Positions 15,894-23,286 of a stretch of DNA of 29,436 nt are shown in pieces. Position 1 is the first letter of the stretch. Each line of letters begins with the position of its first letter. The notes below the pieces were generated by a model. It did no database searches. It was given only the letters and a program-made list of their open reading frames with translations, and was not told where the DNA came from. The stretch comes from JAKACA01 sp050008715 (lineage in GTDB: Bacteria; Actinomycetota; Acidimicrobiia; Acidimicrobiales; Bog-793), in contig JBEKMC010000030.1 of the NCBI GenBank assembly GCA_050008715.1, forward strand, positions 1-29,436. Direction: 5' to 3'. The translations under genes were made by a program, and so were the position numbers.

Positions 15894-16826
15894 GTGCGAA
15901 CAGGCAACACGGAGATCGCCAGGGCCCGGCACTCGCGTGCGTGGATGTGGACTCTTGCAAGCCTCGCGGTAGCTGTCACGGCGATCCTCCTGCCGGGCCA
16001 GAAGGCCGGAGCGACGTCGCCGAGGACCGTGCACCGGGCACCGGCGCCGACGAAGGTGGTGCTCATCGTGTTCGAGAACCACGACTACACGAGCATCGTG
16101 GGCAATCGCCAGGCACCGTATTTCAACGCCCTCATCCACGACGGCACGCTCTTCCGGAAGTACTACGCCGTGACGGCGGGAAGCAACAAGGACTACCTCG
16201 CCATGACGTCCGGGCGCACGACGGAGACGAGCCCGGCGGCGAAGAACATCTTCGAGCAAATAGAGGCGGCAGGCGGGTGGAGGGAGCTCGACGAGTCGAT
16301 GGGCGCTCACTGCGGCGGCCGCACGTCGCGCAAAGTGCCGGGAACGACCGTGCCGCTCTACACGAGGAACCACGATCCCGCCTTCATGTACAAGTCGACC
16401 GAGAGCTGCACATCCGACGACGTATCCCTCACCTCGTCCGGACAACTAAAGTCGCTGCCAGCCTTCAGCATCATCATCCCGAACGACTGCGATGACATGC
16501 ACACCCTCCCGAAGACCGACTCGTGCCCCAGCTATTTCGGTGCCCTGCATGCCGCCAGTGCCATCGGCATCGGAGACACCTGGCTGGCGCATGTGGTGCC
16601 CTTACTTCTCGCCGATCCCTCGATCACGGTCGTGATCACCTTCGACGAGGGCCAGTCCCCCGACGAGCGCGTCTATGCGCTCGAGGTCGGGGCCGGCGTC
16701 AAGGCAGGCACCACGAACTCGACGGTCTACAACCACTTCGGGTTGCTCGCCGGGCTGTACGTGCATTTCGGCCTCGGGAAAGCCCCGAACAACGCCGCCG
16801 CCGCGACCGCGGTGCCGATCGGATAG
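15894..16826 (+). CDS. Secreted phosphoesterase (phospholipase C / acid phosphatase AcpA-like), copy 1
   Basis: The 310-residue protein starts at GTG 15894 behind AGGAGG. A signal-anchor or signal peptide lies at about 17-40. It belongs to the alkaline-phosphatase-superfamily phosphoesterases that include bacterial phospholipase C and AcpA. Markers are IVFENHDY (Glu61-Asn62), NKDYLAM (99-104), NDCDDMH (197-203), TFDEG (249-253) and the late His281. The usual SLPNYLA element reads SNKDYLA, and the segment after DEG is shorter than in copy 2. It would hydrolyse phosphate esters outside the cell; lipid versus small substrate cannot be told. It is followed two bases later by its paralogue. Confidence 0.85.
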   Translation: MRTGNTEIARARHSRAWMWTLASLAVAVTAILLPGQKAGATSPRTVHRAPAPTKVVLIVFENHDYTSIVGNRQAPYFNALIHDGTLFRKYYAVTAGSNKDYLAMTSGRTTETSPAAKNIFEQIEAAGGWRELDESMGAHCGGRTSRKVPGTTVPLYTRNHDPAFMYKSTESCTSDDVSLTSSGQLKSLPAFSIIIPNDCDDMHTLPKTDSCPSYFGALHAASAIGIGDTWLAHVVPLLLADPSITVVITFDEGQSPDERVYALEVGAGVKAGTTNSTVYNHFGLLAGLYVHFGLGKAPNNAAAATAVPIG

Positions 16827-16828
16827 CC

Positions 16829-17833
16829 ATGCTGTCGAAGGCGCTCACCGCGCTCGCCGCAGCGATCGGGATCGTCGTGGCGGGCGCGGCGACGACGTTG
16901 ACGACCAGCGCTGCTCCGGTCCGCTCCGACGTGGCGGCCAAGATTCCCCTCGGATGCGGAACGCTCGCACACCCCCATCAGTACAAGCACGTCATCGTGA
17001 TCGTCGAGGAGAACACGTCCTACGACCAGATTTACAAGTCACCTTCAGCTCCGTATGTGAACAGTGTGATCGCCGCCTGTGGCCTGGCGGCGAACTACGC
17101 CAACGTCACCCACCACAGCCTTCCGAACTATCTCGCGATGACAGACGGTGCAGCGTTGAGCCAGCTGAAGCCGTTCCTCAACGACTGCCGGCCGGGCACC
17201 GCTTGCGAGGTGAAGTCGAGCAACATCTTTGACCAGCTCAGTGCGCGCGGCGGCTGGCGCGACTACGCCGAGTCGATGCCGAAACCATGTGACAGGGTGC
17301 CGACGGCAACGTATGCGGCATGGCACAACCCGGTCCTCTACTACAGCGATCTCAAAAGCTGCGCGAGCGACGACCTGCCCCTCGGCACGAGCGCCACTTC
17401 ACCACTGCTGAGGGCCTTCGCTGCCGAGAAGACGGCACCAGCGTTGGCATTCGTGACGCCGAACCTCTGCGACGATATGCACGGAGCGCCCGGATGCGAG
17501 AGCCATGTCATCCTCGCCGGAGACAACTGGCTCAAGAAGTGGCTCCCATTGCTCACGGCGACGAAGGTGTACAAGACGGCAGACGCCGCCATCTTCATCG
17601 TCTGGGACGAGGGCAGGGCGGGCTCGACGGGTGAGAACTGCACCGCCAAGGCCTCGGATCAGAGCTGTCACGTGCCGGCCATCGTGGTTGCCCCCTCTGT
17701 CAAAAAGGGGACGATCGTGTCGGCGCGTTTCACCCACTACTCCCTACTGAGGACCGTGGAGAGCCTTCTCGGGTTGCCCGTGCTCGGGTCGGCGACAACA
17801 GCCAACGGCATGGAGCGCGACTTCAACCTGTGA
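16829..17833 (+). CDS. Secreted phosphoesterase, tandem paralogue (copy 2)
   Basis: The 334-residue protein starts at ATG 16829, two bases after the copy-1 stop, with no strong ribosome binding site, so translation is probably coupled. Residues 1-29 are a signal peptide. Family markers are IVEENTSYD (Glu61-Asn62), SLPNYLAMTDG (98-107), HN (166-167), NLCDDMH (212-218), VWDEG (258-262) and His303 in FTHYSLLRTVESLLGLP. All are closer to the family norm than in copy 1. Several Cys pairs suggest disulfides in the exported form. The two copies probably arose by duplication and may differ in substrate. Transcription should end at the strong hairpin 17873-17915. Confidence 0.87.
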   Translation: MLSKALTALAAAIGIVVAGAATTLTTSAAPVRSDVAAKIPLGCGTLAHPHQYKHVIVIVEENTSYDQIYKSPSAPYVNSVIAACGLAANYANVTHHSLPNYLAMTDGAALSQLKPFLNDCRPGTACEVKSSNIFDQLSARGGWRDYAESMPKPCDRVPTATYAAWHNPVLYYSDLKSCASDDLPLGTSATSPLLRAFAAEKTAPALAFVTPNLCDDMHGAPGCESHVILAGDNWLKKWLPLLTATKVYKTADAAIFIVWDEGRAGSTGENCTAKASDQSCHVPAIVVAPSVKKGTIVSARFTHYSLLRTVESLLGLPVLGSATTANGMERDFNL

Positions 17834-17853
17834 GCGCTGAGCCCCCGACTGCG

Positions 17854-17915
17854 CTCATCTGCAAGATGAGTTGCACGACCCCCCGCCGCCATTCCCCTCG
17901 TCCGGGGGGTCGTGC
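17854..17915 (+). terminator. Tandem hairpins ending the phosphoesterase operon
   Basis: A 7-bp hairpin (CTCATCT 17854-17860 / AGATGAG 17864-17870) is followed by a 13-bp perfect stem (17873-17885 pairing with 17903-17915, 17-base loop) and then CTTCTAGAT. This is the strongest terminator-like structure in the window. Confidence 0.85.
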
Positions 17916-18206
17916 CTTCTAGATATCGACCTGGCCAACTGCTGTCTTGAGCCTTGCCAGGAGCGCTGAGCACCGCTGCGCAGGTGCCGAAAGAATTCGC
18001 TCAAGTCGCCCGTCCGACGTGCCGATACTGCCCAAGGTGTGTTGTCGGCTGGGTTTCGGATTGGCCCTCGTAGCTGATACTGTCCAGCGCAAACGTGCCC
18101 GCGCTGCGATGAAACTCCGGTGTGCAAGTCTCTCGCTATGGTTTCCGGTCGGAGCTACGGACAGTTGCATGAATGACGAGAGATTCCATCCGGGAGACAG
18201 GTTCAG
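17916..18206. other. Intergenic stretch before the lipoprotein gene
   Basis: About 290 bp without a convincing gene. An open frame of 87 codons (17947-18210) has no ribosome binding site and no protein-like pattern. The DNA presumably carries the promoter of the lipoprotein gene; no clear -35/-10 pair was found. Confidence 0.5.
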
Positions 18207-18731
18207 ATGAGGACATTGCTCGCCAGCATCGCCACATTGTGTGCGTTGGCTGCCACCGTCTCTGGCTGCGCGATAACGTCTTCGTCGTCTCCGACGGGCT
18301 CGTCTACCACCGTCACGACGACACCGCCTTCGGCCGTCGGCACCACCCTCACGCTGAACGACGGCACTGGAGACACCATCACGGTGACCCTTCTCAGATT
18401 CCAGGACCCTGCCACACCTGCTCGTCCCAAAGACGCTCCGCCTGCTGGTGACAACCTCGCCGAGGTGCTCATCAAGGTCACGGGGGTCACCGGCACCTAT
18501 CAGGACCAGGCAACGACAGCGGTGGCGGTCGTCGGCTCTGACGGCCAGGCGTATTCGGCCGGTTCTCAGAGCCTGGCCGGCTGTGTGAGCTTCAAATCCG
18601 GCGAGTTCACGGTCAAGGCCGGTCAGTCAGTGACTGGATGCGTCGCCGTCGAGATCAAGAAGTCGATCAAACCCGTACAGATCGAATACGACGCGGGATA
18701 CGTCGGGACAACAGGCACGTGGTCGCCATAG
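18207..18731 (+). CDS. Small lipoprotein, DUF4352-like beta-sandwich
   Basis: The 174-residue protein starts at ATG 18207 with GGGAG about 10 bases upstream. The N-terminus MRTLLASIATLCALAATVSGC is a lipoprotein signal with the lipobox VSGC (Cys21). A Ser/Thr/Pro-rich linker follows, then a domain of about 130 residues resembling DUF4352/Telo_bind-like exported beta-sandwiches (NLAEVLIKVTGVTGTYQDQ..., AVVGSDGQAY, FTVKAGQSVTGCVAVEI, a pattern of ligand-free Ig-like folds). The function is unknown. It is a single gene converging on the ABC transporter operon. Confidence 0.75.
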   Translation: MRTLLASIATLCALAATVSGCAITSSSSPTGSSTTVTTTPPSAVGTTLTLNDGTGDTITVTLLRFQDPATPARPKDAPPAGDNLAEVLIKVTGVTGTYQDQATTAVAVVGSDGQAYSAGSQSLAGCVSFKSGEFTVKAGQSVTGCVAVEIKKSIKPVQIEYDAGYVGTTGTWSP

Positions 18732-18812
18732 TCGTCGAGCCCGTGTTGTGGGCGTCAGACTGAGGGACTGACCACTCTCTTGTAGGCGCTGGCGACGTCC
18801 CTCATAGGGATA

Positions 18813-19886
18813 TCAGTGACCCGTGTCTGGGCCGTTTCCAACGAGCGGTGGATCGAGAGCGGTAACCTCCCAGGCCTCGCCAATCCGAGGAGGGTTGTCG
18901 ACGTGCACGCGCACCGTGATCGGCGCAGCGGGCCGGCCACCGGAGAACGATTCGCCGGCAGCGCTCAAGGGGCCACGGGCCGCGGCCGGGGCGTCGACGA
19001 GCACGTCGGCGGCAAACCGGGGGCCGAACGGCTGCACCGAACGCACGGTTCCGCTCAGGACGACACCTCGATCTGGCCACGCCCCTTCTACGAAACGGTC
19101 GGGATGCAGCGCCCAGACCTTGCCAGGACTCTCCGGAACAAAGCTGCCGTAGCCGACGAGCTCGGCAACCCGCGCCGTCGCCGGCTGCCGCACGAGCTCG
19201 TCCGTGCTGCCGACCTGTACGATGCGGCCCTCGTCCATGATGCCGAGACGGTGACCGAATGCCTGCGCCTCCGCCAGGTCGTGGGTCACGAGGATGGCGA
19301 CAGCTTGCGCACCTGAGGTGGCGTCGATCGCGAGGTTGCGCAGCACGACTCGAGAAGCTGCGTCAACGGCCGAGAACGGCTCGTCGAGAAGGAGGGCCCG
19401 AAACGGCCGGGCGATGGCGCGCGCCAAGCATGCACGTTGCCGTTGACCACCGGAGAGAGAGTCGGGGGCGGCGTCGCCAAGACCGGGTAGCCCCACCTCG
19501 GCGAGAAGCTCTTCGAGAGAGCGCTCGCGAAAGAGCTTCCGACCGCGCACCCGATAGGTCACGTTCGCGCGCACGCTCAGGTGGGGGAACAGGGTCGTGG
19601 GCTGGCGCACGAGGGCGACCCCGCGATGGCGCGGCTCGAGAGGTCGCTCGACAGCAGCGCCTCTCCGGCGATGCCGGGCGGCGTTCACGAGTCGCCCGTC
19701 GAGCTGGATTCGCCCCTGTTTGAGAGCGACAGTGCCGGCGATTGCCTCGAGGCACGTCGTCTTGCCAGTGCCGGACGGACCGAACAGTGAGAGACGCTCA
19801 CCTCGTTCGAGGACGAGCTGGGCGACGACGTCGAAGCTCCGGCGGCCCACGGCAAAGTCGGCGTCGAGCATCGGCGACGGTGTCAC
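18813..19886 (-). CDS. ABC transporter ATP-binding protein, molybdate/tungstate type
   Basis: The 357-residue protein starts at GTG 19886, sharing GTGA with the permease stop (4-bp overlap); ATG 19871 is an alternative. It has Walker A GPSGTGKT (36-43), Q-loop Gln95, signature LSGGQ (144-148), Walker B ALLLDE (164-169) and the switch His202. The C-terminal about 120 residues include VLSGTVRSVQPFGPRFAADVLVD and end in a beta-rich region, like the TOBE/MOP oxyanion-sensing domain of ModC/WtpC. It would energise import by the adjacent permease. It is the last gene of a three-gene operon. The substrate (molybdate, tungstate or a related anion) is inferred from the binding-protein type. Confidence 0.88.
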   Translation of the reverse strand: MTPSPMLDADFAVGRRSFDVVAQLVLERGERLSLFGPSGTGKTTCLEAIAGTVALKQGRIQLDGRLVNAARHRRRGAAVERPLEPRHRGVALVRQPTTLFPHLSVRANVTYRVRGRKLFRERSLEELLAEVGLPGLGDAAPDSLSGGQRQRACLARAIARPFRALLLDEPFSAVDAASRVVLRNLAIDATSGAQAVAILVTHDLAEAQAFGHRLGIMDEGRIVQVGSTDELVRQPATARVAELVGYGSFVPESPGKVWALHPDRFVEGAWPDRGVVLSGTVRSVQPFGPRFAADVLVDAPAAARGPLSAAGESFSGGRPAAPITVRVHVDNPPRIGEAWEVTALDPPLVGNGPDTGH

Positions 19887-20725
19887 AGGCCGACGCTCAC
19901 AGGCACCGCGATCGCCTTCCGCCCGCGCGCCCGGGAGCTCCAGATGAGGGCGATGACCGGCAGCGGCAAGGCAGCGACGACGAGGAGCAGTGCGAGCACG
20001 AGGGCTGGGCTGAGTCCGTTGGCGATGAAGGTCTGGTCGATGTCGATGGGCAGGCCAGCAGGGTTGTAGGCGACGATGAGGACGGCGCCGAAGGCGCCCA
20101 TGGCACGAGCCCATGAGATGGCGATCCCCGTGGCTAAGCCAGGAGCGGCGAGCGGCAAGGTGATCCGGCGGAAGGCGCGCAGTGGTCGGTCGCCGAGGAG
20201 TTGTGCATCCTGCTCAAGACGCTGGTCGACAACCGTCAGTGCTGCCGCCGCCGAGATGATGAAGTACGGAGCGGCTTCGTAGAACTCCGCCACGATGAGT
20301 GCGAACTCGGTGTTCACGCCGAACACGTTGGGATCGACACCGGATACGACACGCCCGACCGGCCCCGCCTGGCCGATGAGGAAGATCAGGAGGAGCCCGA
20401 TAACGAGCGGCGGCATCAGGAGGGGCAGCACGATCCCGGCTTCGACCACGCGGGCGAGCTTCACGCGGCCGCGAGCGAGAAGGTAGGCAAGCGGAGTGCC
20501 GAGCACGAGCATGCAGCCGAGGGCGATCCCGCTTGCTTCGAGCGAGTTCCAGAGCGGGTCGAGTGCGCCGGGCTGGTCGAGGTTGACCCGTATCGCATGC
20601 GGGGAGACTTGGAACAACAGGACGATGAGCGGACCTAGCAGCGCCACCCACACGATCGCGGACACGACAACGGCCGCCGCGCCGGGGATGCGACCCACGG
20701 CGCGGCGGCCCATGTCCGAAATCAT
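19883..20725 (-). CDS. ABC transporter permease, molybdate/tungstate type
   Basis: The 280-residue protein has about six hydrophobic segments (first near 18-42) and the EAA-like cytoplasmic loop EQDAQLLGDRPLRAFRRITLPLAAPGL that contacts the ATPase, as in ModB/WtpB permeases. The start ATG overlaps the stop of the binding-protein gene by one base (TGATG), and its own stop overlaps the ATPase start. This tight packing indicates one coupled operon. It would form the membrane channel as a homodimer. Confidence 0.88.
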   Translation of the reverse strand: MISDMGRRAVGRIPGAAAVVVSAIVWVALLGPLIVLLFQVSPHAIRVNLDQPGALDPLWNSLEASGIALGCMLVLGTPLAYLLARGRVKLARVVEAGIVLPLLMPPLVIGLLLIFLIGQAGPVGRVVSGVDPNVFGVNTEFALIVAEFYEAAPYFIISAAAALTVVDQRLEQDAQLLGDRPLRAFRRITLPLAAPGLATGIAISWARAMGAFGAVLIVAYNPAGLPIDIDQTFIANGLSPALVLALLLVVAALPLPVIALIWSSRARGRKAIAVPVSVGL

Positions 20726-21828
20726 CAGCTCGTGACCCTACCCCCCAAGGAGTGGAAGAGGCTGAGGATGGCCGGTGGCAGCGCCTGGGCGAGCGTGACG
20801 CCCGGGGCCAGCACCACGAGCGGCCGGCGCAGGCTGTAACCGACGTGCGCCAGCGCAGCACGTGCCTTCGACATCAGCATGAAGCCCACGAACGCCTGGT
20901 CGGCGGCTTCGTCCGCCGGTGGGAACGATGTGCCCTTCGCCGGCAGGACGAGCGTCGTGTTGAGGTAGATCACCTCGCCGGTCTGCACGCTCCCATTGAC
21001 CTTCAGGCTGACGGTGGCATACCGCTTCGCCTCGGCCGGTGAGGAGAAGCTGAGCGTCGGCGGCAGGCTGATGTAGTCCAAGCCGTACTGCTTGGCCTCG
21101 GGGAGGTACTCACTGCCGGCGTCGACGATGCCGGTGGCGATGTCGGTCGGCAGGGCGGTCTCGTCATAAATCTGCGACTTCGACCCGTAGGGACTCGTCT
21201 TCGTGATCCCGAGCGCCTTTGCAGCCTCGCCCTTGTAGAGAGGCAGCACGTTCTGCGCGAGCTTGGCGAAGAGGATGAAGAAGATGCCCTGCGGATCCTG
21301 CGTCGGGTCCGTCCGCCCCAATCGGAAGCCCTTCTTCGTAAAGAGCGTGAACAGATCGGAGAGCGGCTGCTTGCCGGTCTTGATCGCGTTCAGCTGGGAG
21401 TAATAGCGGCTCTTCTTGGAGAAACCGATCACGAGTGGATCCGCAGCGATCGCCATGGCGAACTTCGAGCGCACCGCGGGGAACAGCTCCTTGATCGCAT
21501 GAGCCCCGATCGCGAGGAACGCCCCGGGGTTGATCTCCTTGGAGAGGATCTCCTGTGCGAGCGCGAGCGAGCCGGCGCACGGAGGTCCGCCGTAGGCGTC
21601 CCCCGTTGCCTTCTTGAAGGCCGGGCCGAGGGTGTCGTAGTACAGCTTCAGGAGCGATCCCGCGCAGGCAACTGATGCCGTGCCGTGGGCGGCGCGGGGA
21701 CTCGTCGCCTTCGTGCTCGTCGATGCAAGGCTCACCGAGCTCGAGGCACTCAAGGCCACGAGGGACGCCACGGCGACTAGGGCCGTCGACCTCAGGAGCC
21801 ATCTGCGTGTAGTTCGTACGTGCGTCAT
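20725..21828 (-). CDS. Tungstate/molybdate-type substrate-binding protein (WtpA-like)
   Basis: The 367-residue exported protein starts at ATG 21828 (AGGG about 11 bases upstream) with a signal peptide rich in Arg then hydrophobic (MTHVRTTRRWLLRSTALVAVASLVALS). The mature part follows the WtpA plan: GSLLKLYYDTLGPAFKKA, then GSLALAQEI (oxyanion-contacting Gly-Ser), then AADPLVIGFSKKSRY, then DIATGIVDAGSEYLPEAKQYGLDYISLPP, and VIYLNTTLVLPAKGT. In WtpA and ModA these segments hold the oxyanion. The usual acidic position after the second motif (ADVF-SAD) reads FLAIGAHAIKELF, so ligand coordination may differ. First gene of the operon. Confidence 0.8.
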   Translation of the reverse strand: MTHVRTTRRWLLRSTALVAVASLVALSASSSVSLASTSTKATSPRAAHGTASVACAGSLLKLYYDTLGPAFKKATGDAYGGPPCAGSLALAQEILSKEINPGAFLAIGAHAIKELFPAVRSKFAMAIAADPLVIGFSKKSRYYSQLNAIKTGKQPLSDLFTLFTKKGFRLGRTDPTQDPQGIFFILFAKLAQNVLPLYKGEAAKALGITKTSPYGSKSQIYDETALPTDIATGIVDAGSEYLPEAKQYGLDYISLPPTLSFSSPAEAKRYATVSLKVNGSVQTGEVIYLNTTLVLPAKGTSFPPADEAADQAFVGFMLMSKARAALAHVGYSLRRPLVVLAPGVTLAQALPPAILSLFHSLGGRVTS

Positions 21829-21857
21829 GTGAGGGACCCTAGCGGGGGGGAAGTAAC

Positions 21858-21887
21858 TCTGTCTAGTGGCAAGGAGAGCTAGACAGA
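21858..21887. promoter_or_regulatory. Palindrome upstream of the oxyanion importer operon
   Basis: TCTGTCTAG (21858-21866) and CTAGACAGA (21879-21887) form a perfect 9-bp inverted repeat with a 12-base spacer, 30 bp upstream of the binding-protein start. It is a good candidate operator. It does not look like the E. coli ModE box. It could instead fold in RNA as a leader hairpin or act as a terminator for the WhiB gene. Confidence 0.6.
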
Positions 21888-21913
21888 ACAAGGCGCCCGG
21901 CCCCGAACAGCGA

Positions 21914-21941
21914 AGATGGGAAGCCTGCTGGCTCCCCATCT
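21914..21941 (-). terminator. Imperfect 12-bp hairpin in the WhiB-to-importer spacer
   Basis: AGATGGGAAGCC (21914-21925) pairs with GGCTCCCCATCT (21930-21941), with one mismatch and a four-base loop. On the minus strand it lies downstream of the WhiB gene and upstream of the importer. There is no T-run, so it may be a terminator or a leader structure. Confidence 0.45.
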
Positions 21942-22008
21942 TGCTCCCCCTCGGCCGATCGTGTCAGCCCGGTTACAAGTGAAGCACAACGGTGAAGGCA
22001 CCGCTGTT

Positions 22009-22036
22009 GGGCCGGTGCGCTTGCGCCAACCGGCCC
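22009..22036 (-). terminator. GC-rich hairpin directly after the WhiB gene
   Basis: GGGCCGGT (22009-22016) pairs with ACCGGCCC (22029-22036); an inner GCGC/GCGC pair extends it with a two-base bulge. It starts six bases after the WhiB stop on the minus strand. A T-run is absent, as is common for actinobacterial terminators. Confidence 0.6.
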
Positions 22037-22042
22037 CGAGCG

Positions 22043-22381
22043 CTACGTGCCCTGACGCCGCGACGTAGCCAACCGGGCGGCTGGCCGGCCCTCGCACATC
22101 GCTCGCCGTTCCCTCGCCGTCGTGCCCCCGAAGACGCCGACGAGCTCGGGATTGTCGACTGCGTAACGCAGGCAGTCCGCCAGCACCGAGCACCGAGCAC
22201 AGATGGTCTTGGCCCGTGTCACGTTGCTCCGAGGGATGTCCACGACGAACACGCCCGGATCGGTCCCCTTGCAGGCCGCCACCGAACGCCAGGAAGCGCC
22301 GTCGCTACGGTCGCTGCTGCGATCCGACGGCCAGCCGGCATCCTGCTCGAAACCCGGAAACGTCGTCGTCATGTCCGCCAT
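22043..22381 (-). CDS. WhiB-family iron-sulfur transcriptional regulator
   Basis: The 112-residue protein has the four Wbl cysteines, Cys37, Cys61, Cys64 and Cys70 (AAC ... ICARCSVLADC), which bind a [4Fe-4S] cluster. The turn motif normally written GVWGG or GIWGG reads GVFGG here (82-86), followed by TTARERRA and a basic tail. Wbl proteins act in actinobacteria through the primary sigma factor to sense redox or NO. The start is taken at ATG 22381; ATG 22372 is also possible. A TACGGT -10-like element lies about 16-21 bases upstream. It is divergent from the TMEM175-like gene, and upstream of the oxyanion importer on the same strand. Confidence 0.92.
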   Translation of the reverse strand: MADMTTTFPGFEQDAGWPSDRSSDRSDGASWRSVAACKGTDPGVFVVDIPRSNVTRAKTICARCSVLADCLRYAVDNPELVGVFGGTTARERRAMCEGRPAARLATSRRQGT

Positions 22382-22536
22382 CGCATCCACAACGCCACCG
22401 TACGGAAATCGCTCGCGCCCATCCAGGGTCAAAAGTCCCTGTCCGGCCCGCCGGGATGCTCGTTGAGCCGCCAGAAGTCGACGTAGCCTGCGTGCTCGCA
22501 GGACGCGTGCCAATCGACGAAGTGGGTGAACCGGCT

Positions 22537-23178
22537 ATGGGACCAGGGAGACTTCACGCACTCATCGACGGTGTCTTCGCCATTGCCCTGACCTTGTTGG
22601 TGTTGGACCTGCCGAAACCCGGAAGCTCGACACAGCTCGCGCACGATCTGTTGCATCAGTGGCCGTCGTTCGCGGCCTACCTCGTGTCCTTCGTGACTCT
22701 CGGCATCCTCTGGATCGAGCATCACGGCATGATGAGCGCCGTTCGCTCCATCGACAGGCGATTCCTGGAGCGAACGCTGGCGTTCCTGCTGTTCATCTCC
22801 ATCATCCCGTGGCCGACTGCGCTCGCCGCCAACTACGCCGACCATGGTGTCGCAGCGGCACGGACGGCGTCGGTTCTGTACGCGGGGACGATGCTCATGA
22901 TGGGTCTGACGTTTGCCTGGGGATGGCGCTATCTCTCGAACCATCCAGCTTTGGTCGCGGAGCCTGCCCGCGCCGCGTTCCCGTCCGGGACGCGTCGGGC
23001 GCTGCTTGGAGGTCTCGTCTATCTGGTTGCAGTTGGTGTGGCGTTCCTCAGCCCCACTGCCTCCTTTGGCATCGACGCCATCGTGGCTGTCTACTTCGCG
23101 GCGTCGAGAAGCAACGTGCCGGCCCTCATTGTCGGGGCGGGATCTGCTGCGCGGGTCGATCGACCGGCAAACGGGTGA
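22537..23178 (+). CDS. TMEM175/DUF1211-family membrane protein
   Basis: The 213-residue protein has about six transmembrane segments. The family N-terminus, normally RxxxFSDGVFAIAITLLVLDL, is clear as RLHALIDGVFAIALTLLVLDL at residues 5-25, but the FS pair reads LI. ILWIEHHGMMSAV and FLLFISIIPWPTALAANY follow as in other DUF1211 proteins. Family members include potassium-conducting TMEM175 channels in bacteria and lysosomes. Start ATG 22537 places the motif at the usual position; GTG 22522 is possible. No strong ribosome binding site is seen. The variant motif means channel activity should not be assumed. Confidence 0.85.
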   Translation: MGPGRLHALIDGVFAIALTLLVLDLPKPGSSTQLAHDLLHQWPSFAAYLVSFVTLGILWIEHHGMMSAVRSIDRRFLERTLAFLLFISIIPWPTALAANYADHGVAAARTASVLYAGTMLMMGLTFAWGWRYLSNHPALVAEPARAAFPSGTRRALLGGLVYLVAVGVAFLSPTASFGIDAIVAVYFAASRSNVPALIVGAGSAARVDRPANG

Positions 23179-23286
23179 CTGGCCGTCGTCCACCACGCCG
23201 TCCCTCAAGCCTGAGGTCAGGTGGAGCGGCTCCAACATCCAAGGCTCAGAGTACGCGAAGACCCCTCGAACCGGCTTCGTGAGAGC

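Noticed and set aside
14796..16445. Open frame of 549 codons on the minus strand
   Set aside because: It spans the end of the S53 gene and the phosphoesterase gene, both convincing on the plus strand; the translation is Arg/His-rich with no motif.
17947..18210. 87-codon plus-strand frame
   Set aside because: No ribosome binding site or recognisable pattern; it lies in the spacer before the lipoprotein gene.
21829..22042. Molybdenum-cofactor riboswitch upstream of the importer
   Set aside because: Two hairpins and a palindrome are visible but I cannot match them to the Moco RNA consensus; reported as simple structures instead.
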